Assembly: GCA_021789565.1 (NCBI GenBank)
Contig: JAJYJL010000004.1
Coordinates: forward strand, 1 to 28,880
From: Acidobacteriota bacterium
GTDB lineage: Bacteria > Acidobacteriota > Terriglobia > UBA7540
Direction of reading: 5' to 3'
Length of the DNA stretch: 28,880 bases
In this document: piece after piece, positions 1 through 8,621 of the stretch
How positions within the stretch are numbered: position 1 is the stretch's first letter
How the letters are laid out: each line of letters begins with the position of its first letter
The notes under the pieces: model-generated
The model's database searches: none
Seen by the model: the letters and a program-made list of their open reading frames with translations, nothing else
What the model was told of the DNA's origin: nothing
Position numbers and translations under genes: made by a program

Positions 1-3000
1 ATCGAGCCGTCGGTGGTCAGAGCTGAAAGCAGCGCGTCGGCAAGCTCTTTGGGCGCGGCCAGGTCGCGGGCCAATATGGACAGGGATGGAAAGGCTTCCA
101 GACGCGAGCGCAGGGACTGCAGGGCTCCCGCCGCATCATCAGAGTCAGTTTGAAGGGGCGGACGGCTGAGTTGATTTATGAAATCCGGGACGATGGTGGG
201 GAGTAAATCCAGGGTAATCTCCTGTCCCGGGTTCGATAACTGGAGGCTCCCATACTCCGGCAAAAGCCAGGGCGCGAAAGTCTGCACATCCCTCTGCAGG
301 CTTTCAATCCGGGCCAGAGTTTCCGATAGCCACCAATTCAGCTCGTCCGCCGGGGAGCGGTCGGCACTCCCGTCCTCCGCTCTCTCGATGCAAAGGGTGG
401 CCACAGCTTCACCAACCTCATTTTGCAGGTCAGTCAGGGAGCCGACCCAATCCGCGGGGTCTTCTCCGATGCTGCCGGCTGTTACGGCTGCCTTTTGAAT
501 ATGCAATGCAACTTCCGGCGGGGCCGTTCTCTGTTTTAAGAGTTGCTGGACCAGCGAAAGATGATCGCGGAGTCCCTGCCATGATTTCCTGTCCAGCAGG
601 GGCTCGGCGAGCAGCCCGTGGCACGCCTGCTTCAACGTCCACAGACAAGCCGCCAGATTTCCGCTGTCCACCGTGGAAACGAATTTTGGAGGCAGCGGCC
701 TGAGGGTTTCGACGTCGTACCAATTCAGGAAATGCCCTCTAAACCGCGGAAGCTGCATTGCGGAACTCATGTTTTTTTCGGTCTGTTCGATGAACTCGGC
801 CAGGGTGAGATATCCAAGCTGCTGGGCCGCAAGGCGCGCGTTCAGAAGTATTCCCAGGTTTGTGGGTGACATGACGTGCACCACCGCAGGGGGCGTTTCC
901 TGGACGCGGTCCGGTATCAGCCAATGGTTTCCAGGGTTGCTGAACTCGCGGAAGTATCTCCAGGTGGCGAGGGAGGCAATTCTCAGGAAGTCTGTATCCT
1001 GTGGGTCCAAATGCTTCTTGCGCCTGCGAGGCGGCTGGTTGATCCATCGGGTGAACACCCCGGCCAGCGACCACAGAGCCAGTACCGGTGCAGCAACGGC
1101 TAACGCCGAAGGCCGCACAAAGGCCAGGGAAAGCCCCGCCGCCAGGGCGAACCATGGGGTCAAGTCCAGATAAAGTTCCACGGCCGTCTTCTTTCCGGTT
1201 CCCGCTTCTGCCTCGGCGGCCGTTTCCCACTCCAGCAGGTTTTTGTGCGTGAAGGTGAGGCGCGCGAGGGTCCGGACGATGGCGTCGAGCATGACAAACG
1301 CCTTGTGGGGCAGCAACACCAGCATGACGAAAACCTGAAGGTGTCCGGTGATAAAGGCGTTCGCACGCTCCTTTAAGGAGCCTTTTAAGTTGCTTATTCC
1401 TTCGATCTGAAGCAGAGAAAAGAAGCCCTGAACGTATGTTGGGGCCAGCAGCAGCGCCAGGATGAGGACTGTCCAATAAAATGCGCCGCCAGGGAAAACA
1501 AACCAGCCGGCCAGCAACAGCAGGAACAGGTTCAACTCAATCAGGCTCCGCCGGAGATTGTCGAAGATTTTCCAGCGCGAAAGGAGTGTGATCGGATTCG
1601 GGACCCGCTTGCCGAAAGCATTCGGCACGGTGGGGAAAAGCCAGCGCAGGATCTGCCAGTCGCCCCGCACCCAGCGGTGCATCCGCCGGCAATAAGCGCT
1701 GAAGTGCGAGGGATAATCATCAATCACTTCGATGTCGGAAACCAGCCCGGCCCGCCCGTAGATGCCTTCAATGAGGTCGTGGCTCAGAAGCGCGTTCGAA
1801 GGAAAACGATTGCCCAGCACGCGCTGGAAGGTGGCAACTTCATAAATCCCTTTGCCTGTAAAACTCCCTTCCCCAAACAGGTCCTGATAGACGTCAGAGA
1901 CGGCGCACGTGTAGATGTCGAATCCGGTCTCGCCGGAGTAGATGCTGGCCAGGCGTGACTTGCGCGCGGACTCAATGCTGACCCCGACCCTGGGTTGCAG
2001 GATGCCGTAGCCCTCAACAACCGTGTTTGTTCTTTTGTCAATCACGGCGCGATTCAGCGGGTGGGCCATCGTCCCGACCAGCTTATAAGCTGTATCGCGG
2101 GGCAGGCGCGTGTCAGAGTCCAGCGTGATCACGTACCGGACCCGAGGCAAAACTGATACGTCTCCGACTTTTACTGGGAAATTGTCCTCTTCGCCCAGCA
2201 GAAACTTGTTCAAGTCCAGCAGCTTGCCGCGTTTCCGTTCCCAGCCCATCCATCGGTTTTCCCGCGGATTGAAGATGCGATGACGGTGGAGGTGGAAAAA
2301 ACCGCCTTGCCCGTCACCGGCGTATTTGGCGTTGAGCTGATCGATCAGCGAACTGCACAGCTCCACCAGGCCATCCTGCTCGTCTGCATGTTCAGAGGCG
2401 TCAGGCGAATCCGTCAGGAGTGCGAATTGCAGGTTGGGGTCGCGGTTTCCCAGGTAACGAACTTCGAGCGCCTCGACGATATGCCGCACCTCCTTTTCGT
2501 TCAGCAGCATTGAGGGAACCACGGCAAGGGTCGAGAACTCGTCCGGAATGCCGCCGGAAAAGTCCAGCCGCGGAAGCTGCCGCGGAGGCAGCAGCCAGGC
2601 GGTTAGATGATTCATCAAACCCACTGCGGCCTGGCTCGCGGGAATCAACAGGAGCAAACCGGGAATGAGGGGGATTACCGTTCCCAGATGCCGCAGAAGA
2701 AGATAGACCGTCACCAGCGTTGTCAGCTCAACACCCGCAACGTAATAGACTTCCGGCCATTCCAGGATGAGGTCCCTGATTTTCTTTTTCAGTGAGGGAC
2801 GATAGTCGATCATTCTCTTCAATCTCAGGACGCCCTGGTCCATCAGGTAGTAGCCGACGTTGCTCCGGCGTTCGGTGGCGCGCTGGCTCGTCCCCCATTT
2901 CCGGTCCCTGGCTCTCCGCGCGCAGAGAATGGCCCGCCTGGCAACCTCGGCCTCGCTTAGCTTCGTGTACCGGACCAGATCGGCTATTGCCCTTCGATAA

Positions 3001-3809
3001 AGTTCGCGGCTTTCAAAATCCATCCACGGATAAGCGCCGGAGGGATCAGAGCGAAGAATCTGGTCGACGACACTGTTCGCTTCGAAAAACTCCTTCCACT
3101 CCATTTGAGAAATTTCACGAAGGCTGGTGATGATCACGGACGGCAGGCCAAGGGATATTTCTGGAGAACGGCTTCCCGTTTCCGGGGCGCCCAGGATGGT
3201 TTCAGCGGCAACTCCCAACTGTTCGAGCAGGGCGAGCTGGAGCAGGGACTTCAGCGCCCACAGTTCCCGCATTTCAAGAGGGCGCATCTGCTGTACGCCG
3301 GCGACGTAATGGTTGAATCCTTCTTCGTCGAACTTAAATCCTGCCGTGAGCAGAAAGCCAGTTGCGATCTGGTACGCGCGCGGAAGGACCTCAGACTGTT
3401 CGGGCTGGGGTTGCAGGCTGCAAAGCCGGCCCAGCGATTTGAGGGCCTGGCGGACTTCTTTTGAAGCCTGGCGAAGGAAACGCGCGTTGTCCAGCATCCA
3501 GCGTTGTTGTTCTGTGAGAGTTTGCTTCCCCGGAGCGGCACTCTGGAGGAGTCCAAGAGTTCGCTCCACTGACGCCTGGGCCTTCTTCCATCGCTTTATG
3601 AGGGCCCTTGAATGCTTCCCGGTCCCGGCATCAACCCACCTCCTCGCCTGGCGGGCGCCGCACGCCCGCAGCCACTCACTTTGAAACTCGCTGGAAATCT
3701 GATGCACCTGTTTCCGGTTGTCCAGGGGAAGTTCCATATCACTATGACCATTTCCGGCTTTGGGAGCGGCAGGGTAGGCATGAGATTGCCCATCGAAAAT
3801 TTGCGCCAT
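1..3809 (-). CDS. ndvB: Cyclic beta-1,2-glucan synthase-like protein (NdvB/ChvB family), N-terminal part, cut by left window edge
   Basis: An open frame runs without a stop from an ATG at 3809 to the window edge, giving 1269 codons, so the C-terminal part is missing. Family proteins are about 2800 residues and end in a GH94 phosphorylase-like domain, expected off the left side. Visible parts: a soluble N-terminal region to about residue 350; a hydrophobic pair at about 353-400; a GT-A glycosyltransferase core (GT84-like) with the metal-binding D-S-D at 564-566 and an acceptor-site motif with H711-R712-W713; and further membrane segments at about 760-790, 820-850 and 885-920. After these comes the family-typical segment RFRGHFLNWYD followed by VDSGNLA. 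In relatives this enzyme makes cyclic beta-1,2-glucan from UDP-glucose at the inner membrane. The gene follows an ABC exporter with a 20 bp gap. An AAAGG-like site sits about 14 nt before the ATG, which is weak, so the start is uncertain. Family assignment is firm; product cyclisation and linkage are inferred. Confidence 0.88.
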   Translation of the reverse strand, partial: MAQIFDGQSHAYPAAPKAGNGHSDMELPLDNRKQVHQISSEFQSEWLRACGARQARRWVDAGTGKHSRALIKRWKKAQASVERTLGLLQSAAPGKQTLTEQQRWMLDNARFLRQASKEVRQALKSLGRLCSLQPQPEQSEVLPRAYQIATGFLLTAGFKFDEEGFNHYVAGVQQMRPLEMRELWALKSLLQLALLEQLGVAAETILGAPETGSRSPEISLGLPSVIITSLREISQMEWKEFFEANSVVDQILRSDPSGAYPWMDFESRELYRRAIADLVRYTKLSEAEVARRAILCARRARDRKWGTSQRATERRSNVGYYLMDQGVLRLKRMIDYRPSLKKKIRDLILEWPEVYYVAGVELTTLVTVYLLLRHLGTVIPLIPGLLLLIPASQAAVGLMNHLTAWLLPPRQLPRLDFSGGIPDEFSTLAVVPSMLLNEKEVRHIVEALEVRYLGNRDPNLQFALLTDSPDASEHADEQDGLVELCSSLIDQLNAKYAGDGQGGFFHLHRHRIFNPRENRWMGWERKRGKLLDLNKFLLGEEDNFPVKVGDVSVLPRVRYVITLDSDTRLPRDTAYKLVGTMAHPLNRAVIDKRTNTVVEGYGILQPRVGVSIESARKSRLASIYSGETGFDIYTCAVSDVYQDLFGEGSFTGKGIYEVATFQRVLGNRFPSNALLSHDLIEGIYGRAGLVSDIEVIDDYPSHFSAYCRRMHRWVRGDWQILRWLFPTVPNAFGKRVPNPITLLSRWKIFDNLRRSLIELNLFLLLLAGWFVFPGGAFYWTVLILALLLAPTYVQGFFSLLQIEGISNLKGSLKERANAFITGHLQVFVMLVLLPHKAFVMLDAIVRTLARLTFTHKNLLEWETAAEAEAGTGKKTAVELYLDLTPWFALAAGLSLAFVRPSALAVAAPVLALWSLAGVFTRWINQPPRRRKKHLDPQDTDFLRIASLATWRYFREFSNPGNHWLIPDRVQETPPAVVHVMSPTNLGILLNARLAAQQLGYLTLAEFIEQTEKNMSSAMQLPRFRGHFLNWYDVETLRPLPPKFVSTVDSGNLAACLWTLKQACHGLLAEPLLDRKSWQGLRDHLSLVQQLLKQRTAPPEVALHIQKAAVTAGSIGEDPADWVGSLTDLQNEVGEAVATLCIERAEDGSADRSPADELNWWLSETLARIESLQRDVQTFAPWLLPEYGSLQLSNPGQEITLDLLPTIVPDFINQLSRPPLQTDSDDAAGALQSLRSRLEAFPSLSILARDLAAPKELADALLSALTTDGS

Positions 3810-3829
3810 GATAAAGCTGTTTGCCTTTC

Positions 3830-5683
3830 TTACCGGTAACTGGCGGCCTGGAGTTCGAACATTTGTGAATAGCGCTCGCCCTGCGCCATCAGTTGGCTGT
3901 GGCACCCGTCCTCGACGACCTTTCCGCCTTCCAGCACCAGGATGCGGTCTGCCATGCGGACGGTGGAGAAGCGGTGAGAAATCAGCAGGGCGGTCTTCCC
4001 CATGGTCAGCTCGGAAAAGCGCTCGAAGACTTCGCGCTCAGAGCGAGCGTCAAGCGCCGCGGTCGGCTCATCGAGAATCAGCAACTGCGCATCCCGCAAA
4101 TAAGCTCGCGCCAATGCGATCTTTTGCCACTCACCTCCGGAAAGGTCCACACCGCCTTCAAAGCGCCTTCCCAGCATCTGTTCGTACCGTCGCGGCAGCC
4201 TGTGGAGAACGGCGTCCGCAAGGCTTTTGCGGGCGGCGGCTGAAAGCAGGCTGAAGTTGTCGACCTCCTCGATTTTGCCCATGGCGATATTTTCGCGCCC
4301 GGTCATTTCGTATCGCATGAAGTCCTGGAAGATCACCGCAATTTCTCGGTGCAGGTCTTCCAAGTCATAGTCGCGAAGGTCAACTCCATCCAGCAGAATG
4401 CGTCCCGAAGTGGGATCGTAGAGCCGGGTTATCAGCTTGACCAGGGTTGTTTTGCCCTGCCCGTTTTCGCCTACCAGCGCGACTCGCTGGCCTGGCTCAA
4501 TTCGAAGTTTGAGCCCGTCGAGGACGGGTCGGGTGGTTCCGGGATAGGTAAAGGTCACGTCGTCAAATTCAAAGCCATGCCGGATGGGCCTCGGAGCCGG
4601 AATCGCATTGGGCTTGGACTTCACTTTGGGCTCCAGGCGGAACAGGTTCAGGAAATCGGTGAGGAAAAGCGCCTGGTCAGCGATGCTGGTGAAACTGGAG
4701 AAGACCTGTTGAATATTGCTGCTGGCACCCGCGATAGCAGCCGCCAGGTAGACCAGGGACTGCAGCGAAAGGTCCCCATTCACCGTCCGATAAATTACGA
4801 AGGCATAGGCGCCGTAATAGGCGCCCGCGCTGAGCAGCGAGAACAGCGAAGTGGCCACAAGCCTGCGTTTTGAAAGCGACACGTTCTGCGTGTAGATCTC
4901 GTCAGACAGCCGGGCATACCTGCCCGTGAGGTACTTGCTGAGCCCGAACAGCTTGAGCTCCTTGGCGCTTTCCTTGCTGGCTCCCAGCACTCGGAGATAA
5001 TCAATCTGGCGGCGCGCAGGAGTTTGCCGAAATCTCAGCGAGTAGCCCAGAAAAGCAAAGTGGCTTTCGCCGACGAACGCCGGCAGAACGCCGACAATCA
5101 GGAGCAGAAGAATCCAGGGCGAAAAGAAGCAGATGGTGATGGAAAAGGTAACGGCCGTAACGAATTGCTGCAAGGCCCGGCCCACGGCCTGGATCATACT
5201 GACGCGATCTGTAGCCTGGACCCTTGCCCGTTCCAGCTTGTCGTAAAAATCCGGGTCTTCGTAGGTTTCCAGGTCCAGCTTGGACGCATGGTCCATCACC
5301 TTGATGCTGACGTGCCGGACAAATTTATCGGCCAGGACGCTGTCGCAATAATCAATCGTGCGAGAAAGAATGCTGCCACCGAGCGCCAGCCCAAATTCCG
5401 CGGCAACCAGCCACCAGAACGTTGCCGACAGATGCTGATGACCATTCACAACGGAGGCGACTTCGCCGATGATAGCGGCCGACACCGCCGCAATGCCGAT
5501 TGGGATCAGGGCGGAAAGCACCTGCAGCACAAGCCCTGCAACAGCCACGCGCGGACCGGCCTCCCAAACGATGCGCAACCCCGGCGGAACGTTTCTCAAC
5601 GCCCGCAGCCGGTCGCGCCATGTATTCCCGAAGGGCTGGCTTGAAGTTTTCCCCTGCATCTGGTCCTTAGCTGAGTTCCCCAT
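3830..5683 (-). CDS. ABC exporter, fused permease and ATPase (half-transporter)
   Basis: A 617-residue protein with an N-terminal six-helix-type membrane domain (about residues 40-330) fused to an ATPase domain (about 370-610). The ATPase motifs are intact: Walker A GENGQGKTT at 405-413, signature LSGGE at 514-518, Walker B ending in D538-E539, and the switch histidine H570. It should work as a homodimer in the inner membrane, exporting a substrate the sequence does not name. Its gene lies 20 bp upstream of the cyclic glucan synthase-like gene on the same strand, so glucan export (as NdvA/ChvA does in rhizobia) is a reasonable inference; a lipid, peptide or drug exporter is the alternative. 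The ATG at 5683 has no visible ribosome site. An in-frame ATG at 5659 (residue 9) is preceded by TAAGGA with a 4-nt spacer and may be the true start. Confidence 0.93.
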   Translation of the reverse strand: MGNSAKDQMQGKTSSQPFGNTWRDRLRALRNVPPGLRIVWEAGPRVAVAGLVLQVLSALIPIGIAAVSAAIIGEVASVVNGHQHLSATFWWLVAAEFGLALGGSILSRTIDYCDSVLADKFVRHVSIKVMDHASKLDLETYEDPDFYDKLERARVQATDRVSMIQAVGRALQQFVTAVTFSITICFFSPWILLLLIVGVLPAFVGESHFAFLGYSLRFRQTPARRQIDYLRVLGASKESAKELKLFGLSKYLTGRYARLSDEIYTQNVSLSKRRLVATSLFSLLSAGAYYGAYAFVIYRTVNGDLSLQSLVYLAAAIAGASSNIQQVFSSFTSIADQALFLTDFLNLFRLEPKVKSKPNAIPAPRPIRHGFEFDDVTFTYPGTTRPVLDGLKLRIEPGQRVALVGENGQGKTTLVKLITRLYDPTSGRILLDGVDLRDYDLEDLHREIAVIFQDFMRYEMTGRENIAMGKIEEVDNFSLLSAAARKSLADAVLHRLPRRYEQMLGRRFEGGVDLSGGEWQKIALARAYLRDAQLLILDEPTAALDARSEREVFERFSELTMGKTALLISHRFSTVRMADRILVLEGGKVVEDGCHSQLMAQGERYSQMFELQAASYR

Positions 5684-6044
5684 GAGCCAAAATCGGCCAG
5701 GATGGTGTCAGGATTCTCCGCTGCTTAGTTTCCACCGCCATAATGGGGGCAATCCTGTTGCCTAACTTCCGATTTTCGTAGATATAATAAGTTAAGTATT
5801 ATCAATGACTTAAGTCTGGCTATTCCGGGCAAAAATGGAAGGCAGTTCGGAAATTCAGTAAAAAATACAGGATGAGTGAAATAAGAACCTGATTGGTAAG
5901 CGGTTATCCTTGAGGGAGAATGCGCCCTATCAGGGATCCGGGCTCGGGCATTAGAGTGTTCGATGGGAATTTCCTGGCAACCACGGAGGATTTGCCGAGG
6001 TCACGGGAATGATGAGTTGGCGAAGCCACGTACTAAGTGGTGTG
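5684..6044. other. Non-coding stretch between the ABC exporter and tRNA-Ser
   Basis: No credible reading frame is seen on either strand. The only notable part is the AT-rich segment around 5780-5815, listed separately. It probably carries the promoter for the exporter and glucan synthase transcription unit, which starts at 5683 or 5659 and reads left. Confidence 0.6.
5783..5813 (-). promoter_or_regulatory. Possible promoter/operator upstream of the ABC exporter
   Basis: An AT-rich island in otherwise GC-rich DNA contains a perfect inverted repeat, TTAAGT at 5792-5797 and ACTTAA at 5808-5813, with a 10-bp spacer. A second pair of related arms, AACTT at 5764-5768 and AAGTT at 5789-5793, overlaps it. 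On the minus strand a TTAAGT and TATTAT pair 18 bp apart could serve as weak -35/-10 boxes. On the plus strand an exact TATAAT lies at 5783-5788, but its only -35-like match (TTGCCT) is 19 bp away. The repeat could be an operator for a dimeric regulator. This is pattern reading only. Confidence 0.25.
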
Positions 6045-6134
6045 TGGCGGAGGGAGGAGGATTCGAACCCCCGAGCCCCTTTCGGGGCTAACGGTTTTCA
6101 AGACCGCCGGTTTCAACCGCTCACCCATCCCTCC
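6045..6134 (-). tRNA. tRNA-Ser (anticodon UGA), with encoded CCA end
   Basis: Read on the minus strand, a complete class II tRNA folds. The acceptor stem is GGAGGGA (6134-6128) paired with TCCCTCC (6055-6049), the discriminator base is G at 6048, and an encoded CCA occupies 6047-6045. The anticodon loop is CTTGAAA with anticodon TGA at 6100-6098. The long variable arm GCCCCGAAAGGGGC is typical of serine tRNAs, and the T arm contains GGTTCGAATCC. It reads UCN serine codons. Length is 90 nt including CCA. No integrase or duplicated tRNA 3' end is seen nearby, so there is no sign of use as an integration site. Confidence 0.97.
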
Positions 6135-6593
6135 GGACGGTACTATTCTAAATTACAAAGGTTTCTCGTTATCGTCAATCTGACCGTGTTCTGAACAATG
6201 AGCCGGAGACGAAGGATGCAGGGGTCCTGGATACGTTTCGGGAAGTGAATGTTTCCTGTGTCCGGCGAATAAGGGAGCGGAATTGGTGTTGGCCTTAAGG
6301 ATTTGACTCTTCAACACCTTTGATGTCGCTGCCCGCCGGCTCCACGTTGTTAGCATTGCAATAAGATATAACCGGCGTTTTTTGTGTTGGATAACTCGTC
6401 TGCAGCTCCCGCGGTTGCTCATGGGACAGCACAGGAGTAAAATAGAGATGTCTTGTGGGGTCCGAGTAGCCTGACAAACCAAGCCTCAGGCCGGTAACAG
6501 GCTGAGGTTACTGCATTATCGATCTTCCAAATAGCTGCGGCCTTTGAGGGCTGTGGTCGGCAATCTTTCCAAGCGAATTCGAGGTGCAGGCAA
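6135..6593. other. Non-coding leader region upstream of the glgE operon
   Basis: About 460 bp without a credible gene. It should contain the tRNA-Ser promoter (reading left) and the promoter of the alpha-glucan operon (reading right). I could not find a convincing -35/-10 pair for either. Two short, mutually exclusive hairpins are possible near 6484-6511 (CCTCAG/CTGAGG and GTAAC/GTTAC), but their stems are only 5-6 bp. The operon's ribosome site lies at the end of this stretch, GAGGTG at 6581-6586. Confidence 0.5.
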
Positions 6594-8621
6594 GTGAATC
6601 CAATGCCGGAATCACCCCCAATTGAACTTCCAGCCAATTCTCCCTCCCGTGTAGTCATCGAGAACGTGCATCCTGAGATTGAGAATGGGCGTTTTCCCAT
6701 CAAGCGGGTGGTCGGCGAGCGTGTTCTCGTGACCGCGGACATTTTCACCGACGGGCATGATGCTGTTTCCGCGGTCCTTCTTTACCGGCGTTCCGGCGAC
6801 CGTGAATGGCTTGAAACGACGATGGTGGCGGAGGTGAATGACCGCTGGCACGGCGGCTTCACGGTGCTGGAGGTGGGTGAGTACGAGTACACATTGCAGG
6901 CGTGGATTGATCATTTTGCGTCGTGGCGCAGCGGTTTTATCAAGAAGGTGGAAGCGGGGCAGGATGTCTCGGTTGACATCCTGATCGGCGCCAAGCTTGT
7001 GGAAGAGGCGGCGGCACGCGCAACGAAGGAAGGCGCCAGGCAATTGATGGCTTATTCAGCAACCATGCGGAAGAAGGAAGGGCAGGCTCTCGCTGATGCT
7101 GTCTCGACCGCCAAAGATGAGGCCCTGGCCCGTTGGGTGGCCATGCACCCTGATCGGCGCCAGGCTGCAACTTATAACCGGAACCTGGTTGTGCAGGTTG
7201 ACCGGGAGAAGGCCGGATTCAGCGCCTGGTACGAAATGTTTCCCCGGTCCTGCAGTTCGGAGCCGGGACGCCACGCCTCTTTCAAGGACTGCATCAAGCG
7301 ACTGCCTTATGTGGCGGAGATGGGTTTTGATGTTCTCTACCTTCCTCCCATCCACCCTATTGGCCAAAAGCACCGGAAAGGGAAAAACAACAATCCCGTT
7401 GCTGCCGCTGACGATGTGGGCAGCCCGTGGGCAATTGGCGCTGCGGAGGGAGGGCATAAGTCGATTCACCCACAACTGGGAACCCTGGAGGATTTTCAGC
7501 AATTGGTCGCAGCCGCCCGGGAAATGGGCCTTGAGATGGCCATCGACATAGCATTCCAATGCGCGCCGAACCACCCCTACGTGTCCGAACATCCCGACTG
7601 GTTCCGATGGCGTCCGGACGGGACGGTGCAATACGCGGAAAATCCTCCGAAGAAGTATGAGGACATTTATCCGCTCAATTTTGAAAATCCCAGGTGGAGC
7701 GAGCTGTGGGAGGAGCTGAAGGATGTGATGCTTTTCTGGGCGGGCCAGGGGATCCGCATTTTTCGCGTCGATAACCCGCATACCAAACCCTTCGAGTTCT
7801 GGGAGTGGGCCATCCGGGGAATCAGGAAGCAATATCCGGACGTCATTTTTCTCGCAGAGGCCTTTACGCGTCCCAAGGTGATGTATCGCCTGGCCAAACT
7901 CGGCTTCACACAGTCCTACACTTACTTTGCCTGGCGGAATACAAAATGGGAACTTGAGCAGTATTTCACGGAGCTGACGCAGAGTGAAGTGCGTGAGTAT
8001 TTCCGCCCCAACCTCTGGCCCAACACGCCGGATATTCTTACCGAATACCTGCAGTCGGGCGGCAGACCCGCCTTTATGATCCGGCTGATTCTGGCGGCGA
8101 CGCTGGGCGCAAATTACGGGATTTACGGGCCGGCATTCGAGCTTTGTGAGGACCGCCCGTTAAGGCCGGGTAGCGAGGAATATCTCAATTCCGAGAAATA
8201 TGAAATTAGGAACTGGGACCTGGACCGCGGCGACAGCCTGAAAGGTTTGATTGCCCGGGTCAACCAGATCCGCCGCGCCAACCCGGCGCTTGAAAGCAAC
8301 CAGCGGTTGCGGTTCCATCCCATTGACAATGCGCAGCTTATTGCGTATAGCAAGACGAGCGAAGACGGCGCCAATATCATTCTGGTGGTGGTTAATCTTG
8401 ATCCGCATTATACGCAGTCGGGCTGGCTGGACCTGCCACTCGATTCCTTTGGGCTTGACCCTCACCAGGCTTTTCAGGTGCACGACCTGATCACCGACAG
8501 CCGCTATTTGTGGCAAGGGACCCGTAACTACGTGGAACTGAATCCCTACATCATGCCCGCGCACATTCTCCGAATCCGACGGCGCGTTCGGAGCGAACGT
8601 GACTTCGACTACTTTACTTAA
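6594..8621 (+). CDS. glgE: Alpha-1,4-glucan:maltose-1-phosphate maltosyltransferase
   Basis: GlgE (GH13 subfamily 3) transfers maltosyl units from alpha-maltose-1-phosphate onto the non-reducing ends of alpha-1,4-glucan in the cytoplasm. The 675 residues match the family length. An N-terminal beta-rich domain (about 1-190) precedes the GH13 barrel. The nucleophile is D393 in the GlgE-type motif FRVDNPHTKP, the acid/base is E422 in FLAEAFTRP, and the third acidic residue is D480 in NTPDIL. The start is GTG at 6594, chosen because GAGGTG (6581-6586) lies 7 nt upstream; an ATG at 6603 is the alternative. It is the first gene of a six-gene operon and overlaps malQ by 23 nt. The partners that make maltose-1-phosphate (TreS with Pep2/Mak, or GlgM) are not in the window. 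Confidence 0.97.
   Translation: MNPMPESPPIELPANSPSRVVIENVHPEIENGRFPIKRVVGERVLVTADIFTDGHDAVSAVLLYRRSGDREWLETTMVAEVNDRWHGGFTVLEVGEYEYTLQAWIDHFASWRSGFIKKVEAGQDVSVDILIGAKLVEEAAARATKEGARQLMAYSATMRKKEGQALADAVSTAKDEALARWVAMHPDRRQAATYNRNLVVQVDREKAGFSAWYEMFPRSCSSEPGRHASFKDCIKRLPYVAEMGFDVLYLPPIHPIGQKHRKGKNNNPVAAADDVGSPWAIGAAEGGHKSIHPQLGTLEDFQQLVAAAREMGLEMAIDIAFQCAPNHPYVSEHPDWFRWRPDGTVQYAENPPKKYEDIYPLNFENPRWSELWEELKDVMLFWAGQGIRIFRVDNPHTKPFEFWEWAIRGIRKQYPDVIFLAEAFTRPKVMYRLAKLGFTQSYTYFAWRNTKWELEQYFTELTQSEVREYFRPNLWPNTPDILTEYLQSGGRPAFMIRLILAATLGANYGIYGPAFELCEDRPLRPGSEEYLNSEKYEIRNWDLDRGDSLKGLIARVNQIRRANPALESNQRLRFHPIDNAQLIAYSKTSEDGANIILVVVNLDPHYTQSGWLDLPLDSFGLDPHQAFQVHDLITDSRYLWQGTRNYVELNPYIMPAHILRIRRRVRSERDFDYFT

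Noticed and set aside
430..3800. Several 60-245 codon frames on both strands within the left 3.8 kb
   Set aside because: All lie in other frames of the single open synthase frame that runs from 3809 to base 1 with continuous family motifs.
6045..6134. tRNA-Ser as an integration site for a genomic island
   Set aside because: No integrase, no repeat of the tRNA 3' end and no change in gene character on either side.
6153..6482. Minus-strand frames of about 60-109 codons in the leader of the glgE operon
   Set aside because: No ribosome site, no hydrophobic or domain pattern, and composition unlike the neighbouring genes. Treated as non-coding.
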